A stretch of 64,000 nucleotides of DNA from Streptococcus pneumoniae (GTDB taxonomy: Bacteria > Bacillota > Bacilli > Lactobacillales > Streptococcaceae): contig NZ_CRPU01000007.1 of NCBI RefSeq assembly GCF_001096185.1, forward strand, positions 57,489 to 121,488, given 5' to 3'. Positions 48,658 through 58,300 of this stretch are shown here, in pieces. Made by a program: the position numbers and the translations under genes. A model generated the notes under the pieces. That model made no database searches, was not told the DNA's origin, and was given only the letters and a program-made list of their open reading frames with translations. Positions within the stretch are counted from its first letter, which is position 1. Each line of letters starts with the position of its first letter.

Positions 48658-48850
48658 TACTCTTTGAAAATCTCTTCAAACCAGGTCAGCCTTGCCTTGT
48701 TATAGGTATGTACCTATTTGGTCAGTCCTATCTACAACTTTAAAGCAATGCTTTGTAACTGACTCCGTCAGTCCTATTTGCAACCTCAAAACAGTATTTT
48801 GAGCTATCTATGGCTAGCTTCCTAGTTTGCTCTTTGATTTTCATTGAGTA
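48658..48850 (+). repeat. Degenerate BOX element, boxA-boxB-boxB-boxC
   Basis: 193 bp from TACTCTTTGAAAATCTC to CATTGAGTA. The boxA core is diverged (GGTCAGCCTTGCCTTG) and the two boxB units have several changes (GACTCCGTCAG, CAAAACAGTATTTTGAG). It lies between the pst operon and the RsmF-like gene. Confidence 0.8.
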
Positions 48851-48950
48851 GTAAAACTACATGTGATGGCAATCAAGATATCAAGAATCATCCTACTAAA
48901 AAAATCCATACTTTCACTATAACATAGAATAAGATATTTGACTAGCATTT

Positions 48951-50255
48951 TCACTTGAATCTGAGGCCTTTTGGAAAATAATTTTTCAAAACATTTCCAG
49001 TAACCTTTGCAAAGCCCAAGCCATTGCCTTTAACCAAAACTTGGTACCAACCATTTGGCAGACTTTCTGCCAGCTGAACAGTTTCTCCAGCCACATACTT
49101 GACAAACGCTTCTTGGCCAATTTCAACCGATTGTTCGACCTGACTCGGTTTCAAGGCTAGACCAAGAGCAAAACTGGGCTCAAAGCGTTTCTTCTTAAAA
49201 GTGCCCAGATGTAGTCCATTGCGAGCAATCTTGAGCTTACCTAAATCTGGCAAGAGTTCTGGTAAGAGATAGAGTTGGTCCCCAAAAGTCTGCAAGATTC
49301 CCGGTAGATTGACCTTCAAATGGTTTTGGGCAAATTCTTGCCACAAGGCAACTTGTTCTCGACCAAGATTGCTCTTACTTGCCTTACATTTAGGAGTTGG
49401 ATTGTTACCCTTAAACTGTAGATGGGCTACAAACTGACCCTCTCCCTTAAACTGATGAGGGTACATCCGAGCCGTTTCTGGCAGGTCAATACCAGCTACC
49501 ATTCCATTGATATGCTCTACTGGCAACAAATCAAAATCATACTCTTCCAGCAACCACTTAACAATCTCTTCGTTTTCCTCGGGTGCCCAGGTACAGGTTG
49601 AATAAACCAGACGACCACCTTCAGCTAGCATGGTTACTGCATCTGCTAAAATTTCTCTTTGCAAGCTAGCACATTGACTCGGATACTCTAAGCTCCAATA
49701 GTTCATAGCATCTGGTTGCTTACGAAACATTCCTTCACCAGAGCAAGGGGCATCAAGGACAATGAGGTCAAAATAGCCTTTAAAGACCTTGGCCAAGCGG
49801 TCAGCAGATTCATTGGTCACCACAACATTTGTCGCTCCAAAGCGCTCCATGTTTTCTACTAAAATCTTAGCCCGTTTGCTTGAAATTTCATTGGAGACGA
49901 GAAGGCCCTCTCCAGCTAGATAGGCTGCTAGTTGAGTTGATTTACCTCCCGGTGCAGCTGCCAAGTCCAAGACCTTCATACCAGGACTGGGCTGGGCTAC
50001 CTGAGCAACCATCTGAGCAGCAGGTTCTTGCGAATAAACTAAACCAGTAGCATGCTCAGGCGATTTCCCTGAAACCTTCCCATAATGTCCCCAAGGAGTT
50101 TGAGGAATGGTATCAGAAAAGGAAAGTTGCGCTTCTTTTAAAGGATTGACCCGAAAGGCCGAAACCGCTTCCTCCTCAAAAGAGGCAAGAAAATCTCTTG
50201 CCTCATCTCCTAGTATCTCTTCATATTTTTCAACAAATCCTTCTGGAAATTGCAT
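48951..50255 (-). CDS. RsmF-like 16S rRNA m5C methyltransferase (NOL1/NOP2/Sun family)
   Basis: A 434-aa protein with a SAM-binding VLDLAAAPGGKSTQLAAYL motif (about residues 105-123), the catalytic cysteines in LDAPCSGEGMFRK and YSTCTWAPEEN, and a C-terminal RsmF/PUA-like domain. It follows the inositol-monophosphatase-family gene directly (stop/start adjacent). Confidence 0.92.
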   Translation of the reverse strand: MQFPEGFVEKYEEILGDEARDFLASFEEEAVSAFRVNPLKEAQLSFSDTIPQTPWGHYGKVSGKSPEHATGLVYSQEPAAQMVAQVAQPSPGMKVLDLAAAPGGKSTQLAAYLAGEGLLVSNEISSKRAKILVENMERFGATNVVVTNESADRLAKVFKGYFDLIVLDAPCSGEGMFRKQPDAMNYWSLEYPSQCASLQREILADAVTMLAEGGRLVYSTCTWAPEENEEIVKWLLEEYDFDLLPVEHINGMVAGIDLPETARMYPHQFKGEGQFVAHLQFKGNNPTPKCKASKSNLGREQVALWQEFAQNHLKVNLPGILQTFGDQLYLLPELLPDLGKLKIARNGLHLGTFKKKRFEPSFALGLALKPSQVEQSVEIGQEAFVKYVAGETVQLAESLPNGWYQVLVKGNGLGFAKVTGNVLKNYFPKGLRFK

Positions 50256-51029
50256 TTAAGTTCTTTTCCTTTCGTAAATATAGGACTGAATTTCCTCCTG
50301 CATCTCAAGAGGCACCATCATGACCGCCTGTCTGGTTTGAAAATCAGGAGCTTCACCAGAAAGAGTCACAACCTCATAGCCCAGACTTTCCCCTAAAATA
50401 CTAGCCGCAGCATAATCCCATGGTTGCAGATAAGTGATATAGGTCAACAAACGCCCTGACAAAATCTTGGCAAAACTAATGGCCGCACTCCCATAGACAC
50501 GAACACCGAGGACCGCTCGACTCAAATCAGCCAGCCCCCATTCGTTGGTTTCCAGCATGCCACTATTTCCCGCAATGAGAAAATCTCCAAGTGGTTTTGC
50601 TTGAAAGGGAGCTAGGGGCTTATTATTTCGACAGACTGGAAACTTACCACCACCGTGGTAACAATCCCCTTTGATCACATCATAAATCAGTCCAAACTGT
50701 CCCTGACCATTTTCAAAATAAGCCATCATAACAGCAAAATCTTCCTGCTGGGCGACAAAGTTATTGGTACCATCAATGGGATCAATGATCCAAACCTTGC
50801 CCTCTTGAACCGAAGCTCTCAAACAACCTTCTTCAGCACAAATCTTATCCTCAGGATAACGGGATAGAATTTCACCAACCAAGAGTTCCTGAACTTCCTT
50901 GTCCAGTCTGGTCACCAAGTCTGTCGGAGAGGACTTGGTCTCAACACGCAAGTCTTCCTGCATATGGTCAAGGATATACTGGCCTGCTTTCTTAATTAGC
51001 TCTTTAGCAAATTCAAATTTACTTTCCAA
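50256..51029 (-). CDS. Inositol-monophosphatase family protein
   Basis: A 257-aa protein with the metal-binding motifs CAEEG (EE) and [12 protein letters not shown], and [14 protein letters not shown] near the C-terminus. I chose the TTG at 51029 (LESKFEFAK), with AGGA about 10 nt upstream and overlapping the UPF0223 stop by 11 nt; the longer frame from 51104 lies wholly inside that gene. The substrate may be inositol phosphate, 3'-phosphoadenosine compounds or another sugar phosphate. Confidence 0.85.
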   Translation of the reverse strand: MESKFEFAKELIKKAGQYILDHMQEDLRVETKSSPTDLVTRLDKEVQELLVGEILSRYPEDKICAEEGCLRASVQEGKVWIIDPIDGTNNFVAQQEDFAVMMAYFENGQGQFGLIYDVIKGDCYHGGGKFPVCRNNKPLAPFQAKPLGDFLIAGNSGMLETNEWGLADLSRAVLGVRVYGSAAISFAKILSGRLLTYITYLQPWDYAAASILGESLGYEVVTLSGEAPDFQTRQAVMMVPLEMQEEIQSYIYERKRT

Positions 51030-51297
51030 GAGAAATCTTTCCTTCCACTTTTTCCTTGGCAGTCTGAACTGCTCTGTAAAGCGAATAGCCACTAACTGTT
51101 TCAAATTCTCGTCCCAAACGTTTCTCTTCGCTCTTGCTTGGCACGACCGCTTTGAATCCCTTATAGGAGTCCAGTAACTTTTTAGCCTCTACCTTGCCCT
51201 CATAGGCAGCTTCAACATCATTAAAAAAAGAAAGCACTGAAGCAAGTTCTTCAGTGCTCCACGACAAATCTAGTGGGTAACTATACTGTTTGTTCAT
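51019..51297 (-). CDS. UPF0223 family protein
   Basis: A 92-aa helical protein ([40 protein letters not shown]), the YktA/UPF0223 family of Firmicutes. Function unknown. Its start overlaps the spx stop by one base (TAATG). Confidence 0.88.
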   Translation of the reverse strand: MNKQYSYPLDLSWSTEELASVLSFFNDVEAAYEGKVEAKKLLDSYKGFKAVVPSKSEEKRLGREFETVSGYSLYRAVQTAKEKVEGKISLGK

Positions 51298-51698
51298 TAA
51301 CTAATACCAGCTCTCATTCTTGCTTCTTTTAGTTCTTGCTTACGGTAACTACGAGGGAGAAAAGCACGAATCTCATCTTCATTAAAACCGATCTGCATAC
51401 GTTTGGCATCGATAATAATTGGACGACGCAAAAGACTTGGATACTGCTCAATTAAATGAAGCAATTCCGATACCGAGATACTCTCTACATCAATATTCAA
51501 TTTTTGAAAAATTTTTGAACGAGTTGAAATGATGTCATCAGTACCATTTTCGGTCAAGGAAAGAATGTGTTGCAATTCTTTTCTTGTTAAAGGACTAGTC
51601 ATAATATTGTGTTCCACAAAGGGAACCTTATGTTTTTCTAACCAGGCCTTTGCCTTACGACATGATGTACAGCTCGGTGATAGAAATAGTGTAATCAT
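51297..51698 (-). CDS. spx: Spx-family transcription regulator
   Basis: A 133-aa ArsC-like protein with the redox CxxC switch ([13 protein letters not shown], Cys10/Cys13) and the RPIIID segment. Spx proteins bind the RNA polymerase alpha C-terminal domain and control the thiol stress response. It starts a short operon with UPF0223 and probably the next two genes. A TATAAT -10 lies near 51733. Confidence 0.9.
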   Translation of the reverse strand: MITLFLSPSCTSCRKAKAWLEKHKVPFVEHNIMTSPLTRKELQHILSLTENGTDDIISTRSKIFQKLNIDVESISVSELLHLIEQYPSLLRRPIIIDAKRMQIGFNEDEIRAFLPRSYRKQELKEARMRAGIS

Positions 51699-51906
51699 GC
51701 TTTTCTCTTCTTATCTATACTTTGCTATTTCTATTATACAAAAAAATAAAGCGCTTGACTAGAGATTTTTAGAAAAAAAGCCTATTTTTTCAAGAAAAAT
51801 AGACTGTTCGCGAACGATTGCCCTTGTTTGAATTTGATTAATTCCTTCTTAACCATGGTTTCAAATGATATACTTTTATATATACAAATTAAAAACAGTT
51901 TTCTTT

Positions 51907-52524
51907 TCACTTCTTACGACTTTTTAGATATAGATAGCCAAAGAAGCTTTCATAGAGGGCAAAAAAGAGGAGGAAGGCATGAAGGAAGAAGGTCTCTGGC
52001 AAAATCAGAATCACTGGATCCTTGGCTGTATCAAAAAGCCAGGTATCATCCCCCACAAAGAGAATTTGATGGAAAAGAGTAAAGAATTGGTCAAAACCAA
52101 TCAAAACTCCAACAAGCCCAATCAGCAGAGGCAAGACCACTAGAGTCAAAAGCCCCTTACTGAATAGAGATAAAAAGCCCTTTTTCACAACCCTTTTGAC
52201 AAAGACATAGAAACTTGGCAGTCCCACTAGAGCTACTAGCTGAACCAAGTGAAAGAGATTCTTGACCACCGCAAAGTGGTGCAGACCAGCTGCTGACGAA
52301 CGAAAATCAGGCATCTGCAAGACCTGACTAAAAGGATTGGTCAGGTAATTCATCAAGATATGAAAGTTGTACTGAATAGTTTCTGGATTTAGATAGACTC
52401 GATCCGTTAAACTTAACCACTTGATTTCCAGCGGATAAAAAATCCAAGCCAAATAAATGGTCAGAAGGATTGAGAGGGAGAGGAGAAAGAGCATAGAGCC
52501 CCAAAAGGTCAATTTAGTTTTCAT
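51907..52524 (-). CDS. DUF1461 (TIGR01906) integral membrane protein
   Basis: A 205-aa protein with about five hydrophobic segments ([40 protein letters not shown]) and the loop motif SSAAGLHH. I chose the ATG at 52524 (MKTKLTFWG), which overlaps the HAD phosphatase gene by 11 nt. Function unknown. Confidence 0.82.
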   Translation of the reverse strand: MKTKLTFWGSMLFLLSLSILLTIYLAWIFYPLEIKWLSLTDRVYLNPETIQYNFHILMNYLTNPFSQVLQMPDFRSSAAGLHHFAVVKNLFHLVQLVALVGLPSFYVFVKRVVKKGFLSLFSKGLLTLVVLPLLIGLVGVLIGFDQFFTLFHQILFVGDDTWLFDTAKDPVILILPETFFLHAFLLFFALYESFFGYLYLKSRKK

Positions 52525-53287
52525 CAAAATCCCACTCCGCAAGACTAGAAACCACATGAGTCGGTGCGATTGGCAGGCCTGCTACTTCTTCTGCCTTGGT
52601 AAAACCTGTCGTCACCAAGAGCGTTGGAATGCCATTATCAATCCCAGCTCGAATATCCGTCAGATAGTTGTCCCCGACCATGATTAACTCTTCACGTTCC
52701 AAACCTAAGTGCTCAACCGCCTTGTCCATAATGATGGCATTTGGTTTTCCGATATAAACAGGCTTCACACGTGTTGCTACTTCAAGTAGCGTAATCAGTG
52801 AACCAGCACCTGGCAAAAGACCGCGTTCTGTCGGGATGTTGAGATCAGGATTGGTTCCGATAAAGTGGGCCCCCTTTTGAATCGCAAGAGTTGCTGTCGC
52901 AAATTTTTCATAGTCAACTTGCCAGTCCAGACCTACTACCACATAGGCAGGATTTTCCTTGTCTTCTACATAACCAGCCGCCTTGATGGCTTCCTTGAGC
53001 CCTGCTTCTCCGATGACATAGACGGTCTTTTCCAGTCCCACGTCATTCATATAGTCGATGGTTGCCAAAGTCGCTGTGTAGACAGTCGATAGAGGAGTAT
53101 CGATATTAAAATTCTGAGCCAACATCTCCTGAACACTCTCTGGAGTGCGGGTTGTATTATTGGTCACAAAAAGATAGGGGATGTCTCGCTTTTGCAATTC
53201 ATGGACAAAAGCCTCTCCAGCCGGGATTCGGTCTTTCCCCTTATAAATAGTTCCGTCTAAATCAATTAAATAGCCTTTATATTTCAT
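52514..53287 (-). CDS. NagD-like HAD-superfamily phosphatase (TIGR01457)
   Basis: A 257-aa protein with the HAD motifs: DLDGTIYKG (nucleophile Asp10), [10 protein letters not shown] with the lysine, and [13 protein letters not shown]. It belongs to the NagD subgroup with a C2B cap. Substrate unknown. It lies between the thioesterase and DUF1461 genes. Confidence 0.9.
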   Translation of the reverse strand: MKYKGYLIDLDGTIYKGKDRIPAGEAFVHELQKRDIPYLFVTNNTTRTPESVQEMLAQNFNIDTPLSTVYTATLATIDYMNDVGLEKTVYVIGEAGLKEAIKAAGYVEDKENPAYVVVGLDWQVDYEKFATATLAIQKGAHFIGTNPDLNIPTERGLLPGAGSLITLLEVATRVKPVYIGKPNAIIMDKAVEHLGLEREELIMVGDNYLTDIRAGIDNGIPTLLVTTGFTKAEEVAGLPIAPTHVVSSLAEWDFDEN

Positions 53288-53297
53288 CTATTTCTCC

Positions 53298-54035
53298 CTA
53301 ATCCTTTTTTATTTCTTGCCAAGTAATGATTGCTTGGGCATTGATAACCCCGTCGCTTGTGATCTCATGCTTGCTTTCCAGTCCAGTCCTTTCAACAGCC
53401 GATGTAATCACCCCACCTGATCGAACTTCCTTGACATACTTAAGGTTGATTTTCTTGGGAATATAGTGGGTCAAAAAATCAGCTCCCATGACCTCAAAAA
53501 TCCAATCCAAGTATTTACTATTATTGACATGACCATTCATATCCAAGTCGTAAAAACGGACATGGTAATCCTTGCTGATCGGATTTTCCAAACTTTGATA
53601 TTTAGGTCCTCGAAGCAATTTTTTGGAAAACTCAGACTGGTAAGGAGCCACAATCTCAGGTTCAACAGCATGGACTTTTCGACTGTCGCGGTCCATGAGA
53701 ACAAAGGTCGCCATCATATGGATAAGCTCCTGCCCTGCTTCATCATAAATGGTAAAGCGACGGTAGCAAAAAAGCCTATTGTAGCTCAGGGCTTCCGTTT
53801 CGATGGTAATTTCTTCCGCAAAACGAGGCAAACAAACCACCTCAATATCATAGTCTGTGATAATCCAGACCAGATTATAGTCTTCCAAAATAGCCTTATC
53901 ACTAACTCCAAGTTCAATAGACTGCATCCCTGAAACTTGCAGGGACAGCAAAATCACATCTGGAAGCTTGATATGACCGTTCATATCAGCCATATCAAAA
54001 GGAATTTTCATATTCATTTGATAAGTTAAGCCCAT
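53298..54035 (-). CDS. Acyl-ACP thioesterase (FatA/FatB type)
   Basis: A 245-aa protein made of two hotdog folds. The first has the active-site region ADMNGHIKLP and the second YDLDMNGHVNNSKYLDW. Hydrolyses acyl-ACP to free fatty acids. I chose the second ATG (54035), 7 nt after GGAG; hemW's stop lies at 54040-54042. It follows hemW in the same operon. Confidence 0.9.
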   Translation of the reverse strand: MGLTYQMNMKIPFDMADMNGHIKLPDVILLSLQVSGMQSIELGVSDKAILEDYNLVWIITDYDIEVVCLPRFAEEITIETEALSYNRLFCYRRFTIYDEAGQELIHMMATFVLMDRDSRKVHAVEPEIVAPYQSEFSKKLLRGPKYQSLENPISKDYHVRFYDLDMNGHVNNSKYLDWIFEVMGADFLTHYIPKKINLKYVKEVRSGGVITSAVERTGLESKHEITSDGVINAQAIITWQEIKKD

Positions 54036-54039
54036 CATT

Positions 54040-55170
54040 CTACTCCAAAATAAATCGTTCTGCTACGGTGTCTCCTAAAAAGAGACCTCTTTTTGTCATG
54101 CGAACTTGGTCACCCTCTATTTGCATGAGACCTTGTTGAACCAAGTCTCTGATGATTTCACCATATAGTCCATCAAAAGACCGGCCAAATTTTTCCTCAA
54201 ATCGCGCCATCGAGACCCCTGATTTCTTGCGGAGTCCCAGGAACATTTCTTCTTCCATTTGCTCTTTTTGACTCAGATGCTCTTCTGTAATACGTGCGTT
54301 GCCTTCCTCAACTGCACTCAGATAATGACGAATGGGACCATGGTTTTTATAGCGAATACCATTGACATAACCCGATGCCCCAGCACCGATGCCATAGTAT
54401 TCAGCATTGTCCCAGTACATGAGATTGTGGCGACTTTCAAAACCAGGTTTGGAGAAATTAGAAATCTCATAATGCTCAAAACCAGCTCGCTCCAGCTCTG
54501 CGATGATGTACTCAAACATCTCAGCCTCCAGTTCCTCCTTAGGCAGAGGCAATTTCCCTCGTCGCATACGGTTCATAAAGACCGTGTGGTTTTCCAAAAT
54601 CAAACTATACAAACTCATATGGGGAATATCCAGTCCAATGGCCTTAGCCACATTTTCCTTGACCTGCTCCATGGTTTGACCTGGCAGCGCATAAATCAAA
54701 TCGATGGAGATATTGTCAAAACCAGCCAGTTTCAGGCGGTCGATATTTTCATAAATATCCTTCTCCAAATGACTGCGCCCAATCTTTTTCAGCATTTTGT
54801 CGTCAAAGGTTTGCACACCTAGCGAAACACGATTGACAGCCGAGTTCTTCAAAACAGCAATTTTATCCGCATCCAAGTCCCCTGGATTTGCCTCAATGGT
54901 CAACTCTTCTAAGACAGACAGGTCCAAGTTTTTAGTCAAGCCCTTCAATAACACCTCTAGTTGCGTAGCCGACAGGGCTGTCGGTGTTCCACCACCGATA
55001 TAGAGGGTTCTCAACTTTTGAATATCATAAGAACGAAACTCTTCTAACAGATGCTCTAAATAACTGTCGACTGGCTGATTCTTGATAAAAACTTTTGAAA
55101 AGTCACAATAATAACAAATTTGAGTACAAAATGGGATGTGCACATAGGCTGACGTTGGTTTCTTCTGCAT
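54040..55170 (-). CDS. hemW: HemW, radical-SAM heme chaperone
   Basis: A 376-aa protein with the radical-SAM cluster motif IPFCTQICYYCDF (CxxxCxxC, about residues 13-25) and GGGTPTAL, and a HemW C-terminal domain. I chose the ATG at 55170. A -10 box ends 7 nt upstream, so an earlier start at 55221 would be outside the transcript. It looks leaderless. It resembles coproporphyrinogen oxidase but lacks that enzyme's extra N-terminal region. Confidence 0.92.
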   Translation of the reverse strand: MQKKPTSAYVHIPFCTQICYYCDFSKVFIKNQPVDSYLEHLLEEFRSYDIQKLRTLYIGGGTPTALSATQLEVLLKGLTKNLDLSVLEELTIEANPGDLDADKIAVLKNSAVNRVSLGVQTFDDKMLKKIGRSHLEKDIYENIDRLKLAGFDNISIDLIYALPGQTMEQVKENVAKAIGLDIPHMSLYSLILENHTVFMNRMRRGKLPLPKEELEAEMFEYIIAELERAGFEHYEISNFSKPGFESRHNLMYWDNAEYYGIGAGASGYVNGIRYKNHGPIRHYLSAVEEGNARITEEHLSQKEQMEEEMFLGLRKKSGVSMARFEEKFGRSFDGLYGEIIRDLVQQGLMQIEGDQVRMTKRGLFLGDTVAERFILE

Positions 55171-55177
55171 AGTAATT

Positions 55178-55186
55178 ATTATACCA
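55178..55186 (-). promoter_or_regulatory. Extended -10 promoter of hemW; predicted leaderless start
   Basis: Minus-strand TGGTATAAT with the TATAAT at 55178-55183. The hemW ATG begins at the 8th base after it, the same spacing as at 5355-5363. No ribosome-binding site and no clear -35 were seen. Confidence 0.7.
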
Positions 55187-55349
55187 CAAAAGCGAACAAT
55201 ACTTAGAATTCCATTTAACAAAATCCTAGATTGTTCGCTTTCTTTATCTAATCATTCTTTGTATTTTATGACGAACACGATTCCCAGAACCAATCTAGTT
55301 TGTCTTTACAACACAAAAGAATGAATGTTGCTGTGACTAAATTTTTATT

Positions 55350-58300
55350 TTAGTCTTCTTTTTTCTTTCCAAGAGCAAGTCCGAGAGCACCTAGCATACC
55401 AAGAAGTCCGAGAGAGGCAAGAGTCGCATTTGATTCTGTTCCTGTATTTGGCAATACATTTTGAGAATCGTTTGACTTAGCTCCGTTATCACTATCACTA
55501 GCATCTGTAGTATCTTCATGATTGGCATTCGGAGTAACTGCATCTGGAATTGGAGTTGTTGGTGCAGGCGTAGGTGTATCTTGACCAGAATCTCCATTAG
55601 TATCAGGTTTGACTGGCGTATCAGGTGTCACTGGTGCAACTGGAATTGTATCTGTTGGTGTTGCTGGTGTTACCTTAGCTGGAGTTTCTACTGGAACTTC
55701 TACAGCTGGTTGACCTGGTTCAGTAATCTTACCTGTACCTGGAACTTTACCGTCTGGTAATTCACTGTTTGGTATTGTAGCTTTTCCGTCTTGTCCAATT
55801 ATTACGACAATTGGTGTGCCATTCTTACCTGGAATTTCTACCTTCGTTCCTGGTGGATATGTTGAACCATCTGGTTTCTTAGGTGTTACTGTAACGTCAC
55901 CTGTCTTAGGATCTTGTTCAACATCTAGTGTTGGTGTCTTACGGGCTGGGGTTGTTACAACTACTTCTACAGGATCTTTTCCTGGTTCCGTAATCGTTCC
56001 TTTTCCTGGTTCTATTCCATCTGGTAAATCTTTATTAGGTATAGTTCCTTTTCCGTCTTTTCCAATTATTACGACGATAGGTTTACCATTCTTACCTGGT
56101 ATTTCTACCTTAGTATTTTCTGGATATAGTGTTCCATCTGGTTTCTTAGGTGTTACCGTCACATCCCCTGTATTTGGATTTTGATCCAACTCTACTGTTG
56201 GTGTCTTACGAGCTGGGGTTGTTACATCCACCGGATTAGATGGTTTCTTACCTGGTTCTGTTACGGTTCCTTTTCCTGGTTTAGCTTCTTTTGGAAGTTG
56301 GTCATTTGGAACTGTTCCTGAACCGTCTTTTCCAATTGTCACTACTATAGATGTTCCATTTTCTCCTGGAATTTTCACCCTACTACCTTCCGGATACGTT
56401 GTTTTATCTGTTTTCTTCTTCGGTGTGACGACTGCATCTCCATTTGGTTTTATTGTGATTTCAATTGTACCTAATTCTGCCGTTTCTGGCGCAGTAGGAT
56501 CAATTTTCCCAGGCGTCTCTACCTTCACTTCAACTGTTGGCTTACCTGGTTCCTTAATCCTACCTGTTCCTGGAGTATCTTCATCAGGTAAATCATTATT
56601 TGAAACTGTTCCTGTTCCATCATTTCCGATTGGTACAACGATTGGCTTGCCATCTTTCCCTGGAATTTCTACCGTAGTTCCTGGTAGGTATGTTGAGCCA
56701 TCTGGTTTTTTCGGTGTGACGGTGACATTTCCTGTAGCTGGATCTTGTGTCAGCTCTACTGTTGGAGTCTTACGAGCAGGTGTCGTTACAGCTACTGGTT
56801 GTGACGGTTTCTTATTCGGCTCTGCTACAATTCCTTTTCCTGTGACAGCTTCTTTTGGAAGTTTATCATTTGGAACTGTTCCTGAGCCGTTATCTCCAAT
56901 CGTTACAATAATAGACGTTCCATTTTCTCCTGGTATAACTACCTTCGTTCCTTCTGGATATGTTGAGCCATCTGGTTTCTTCGGTGTAACTACAGCATCT
57001 CCATTTGGATTTCTTGTAATTTCAATCTTACCTGGTTGCTCTGTTTGAGGAGCAAGTGGATTGATTTTACCTGGTGTTAGCACTTGAGCTTCAGTAGTTG
57101 GTTTTCCTGGTTCTGTAATCTTACCTGTTCCAGGTACATTTCCATCTGGTAAGTCATTATTAGGAATAGTACCTTTTCCATCTTCCCCAATTGTTACGAC
57201 AATTGGATTTCCATTCTTACCTGGGATTTCAACCTTAGTTCCTGTTGGATATGTTCCTCCACCTGGCTTCATAGGAATTACTGTTACATCTCCAGTATTT
57301 GGATCTTGATCCAAACGTATAGTTGATGGCTTACGAGCAGGTGTCGTCACATCCACTGGTTGTGATGGTCTAGCTCCTGGCTCTGTTACTGTTCCTTTTC
57401 CTGGCACTTCATCTTTTGGAAGTTTGTCATTCGGAACTATTCCAAAACCATCTTTTCCGATTGTCACAACAATAGGTGTTCCATTTTCTCCTGGAATTTT
57501 CACAGTCGTTCCTGCTTGATATGGTGTTCCATCTGGTTTCTTAGGTGTAACTACGGCATCTCCATTTGGATTTCTTGTGATGTCGATTTCAGTTGGTTGT
57601 TCTGTCGCTGGATTATTTGGGTTGATTTTTTTCGGTGTTTCAACATTGACAACCACCTCAGGTTTGCCATCTTCTTTAATCTTACCTGTTCCTGGAGTAT
57701 CCTCATCAGGTAAATCATTATTCGGAACTGTACCTTTTCCATCTTTACCAATTGTTACTTCAATCGTTTTTCCATCTTTTCCTGGAATTTCTACCTTAGT
57801 ATTTTCTGGATATAGTGTTCCATCTGGTTTCTTAGGTGTTACTGTGACATCTCCAGTATTTGGATTTTGTTCCATTTCCACTGTTGGTGTCTTACGAGCT
57901 GGTGTTGTTACAGCTACTGGTTGTGATGGTTTCTTATTCGGTTCTGTTACTGTTCCTTTTCCTGACACTTCATATTTTGGAAGTTGGTCATTCGGTACTT
58001 CGCCTGAACCATTTTCTCCTATTGTTACTACGATGCTTGTTCCATTTTCTCCTGGAATTTTCACTTTAGTATCTTTAGGATAATTTTTTCCATCTGTGGT
58101 CTTAGGTGTAACTACAGCATCTCCATTTGGTTTTCTTGTGATTTCAATTGTACCTAATTCTGCCGTTTCTGGCGCAGTAGGGTCAATTTTTTTCGGTGTT
58201 TCTACCTTAATCTCTACCTCTGGTTTACCATCTTCTTTAATCTTACCTGTTCCTGGAGTATCTGTTTCTGGTAAATCATTATTAGGAACTTCTCCTGTAC

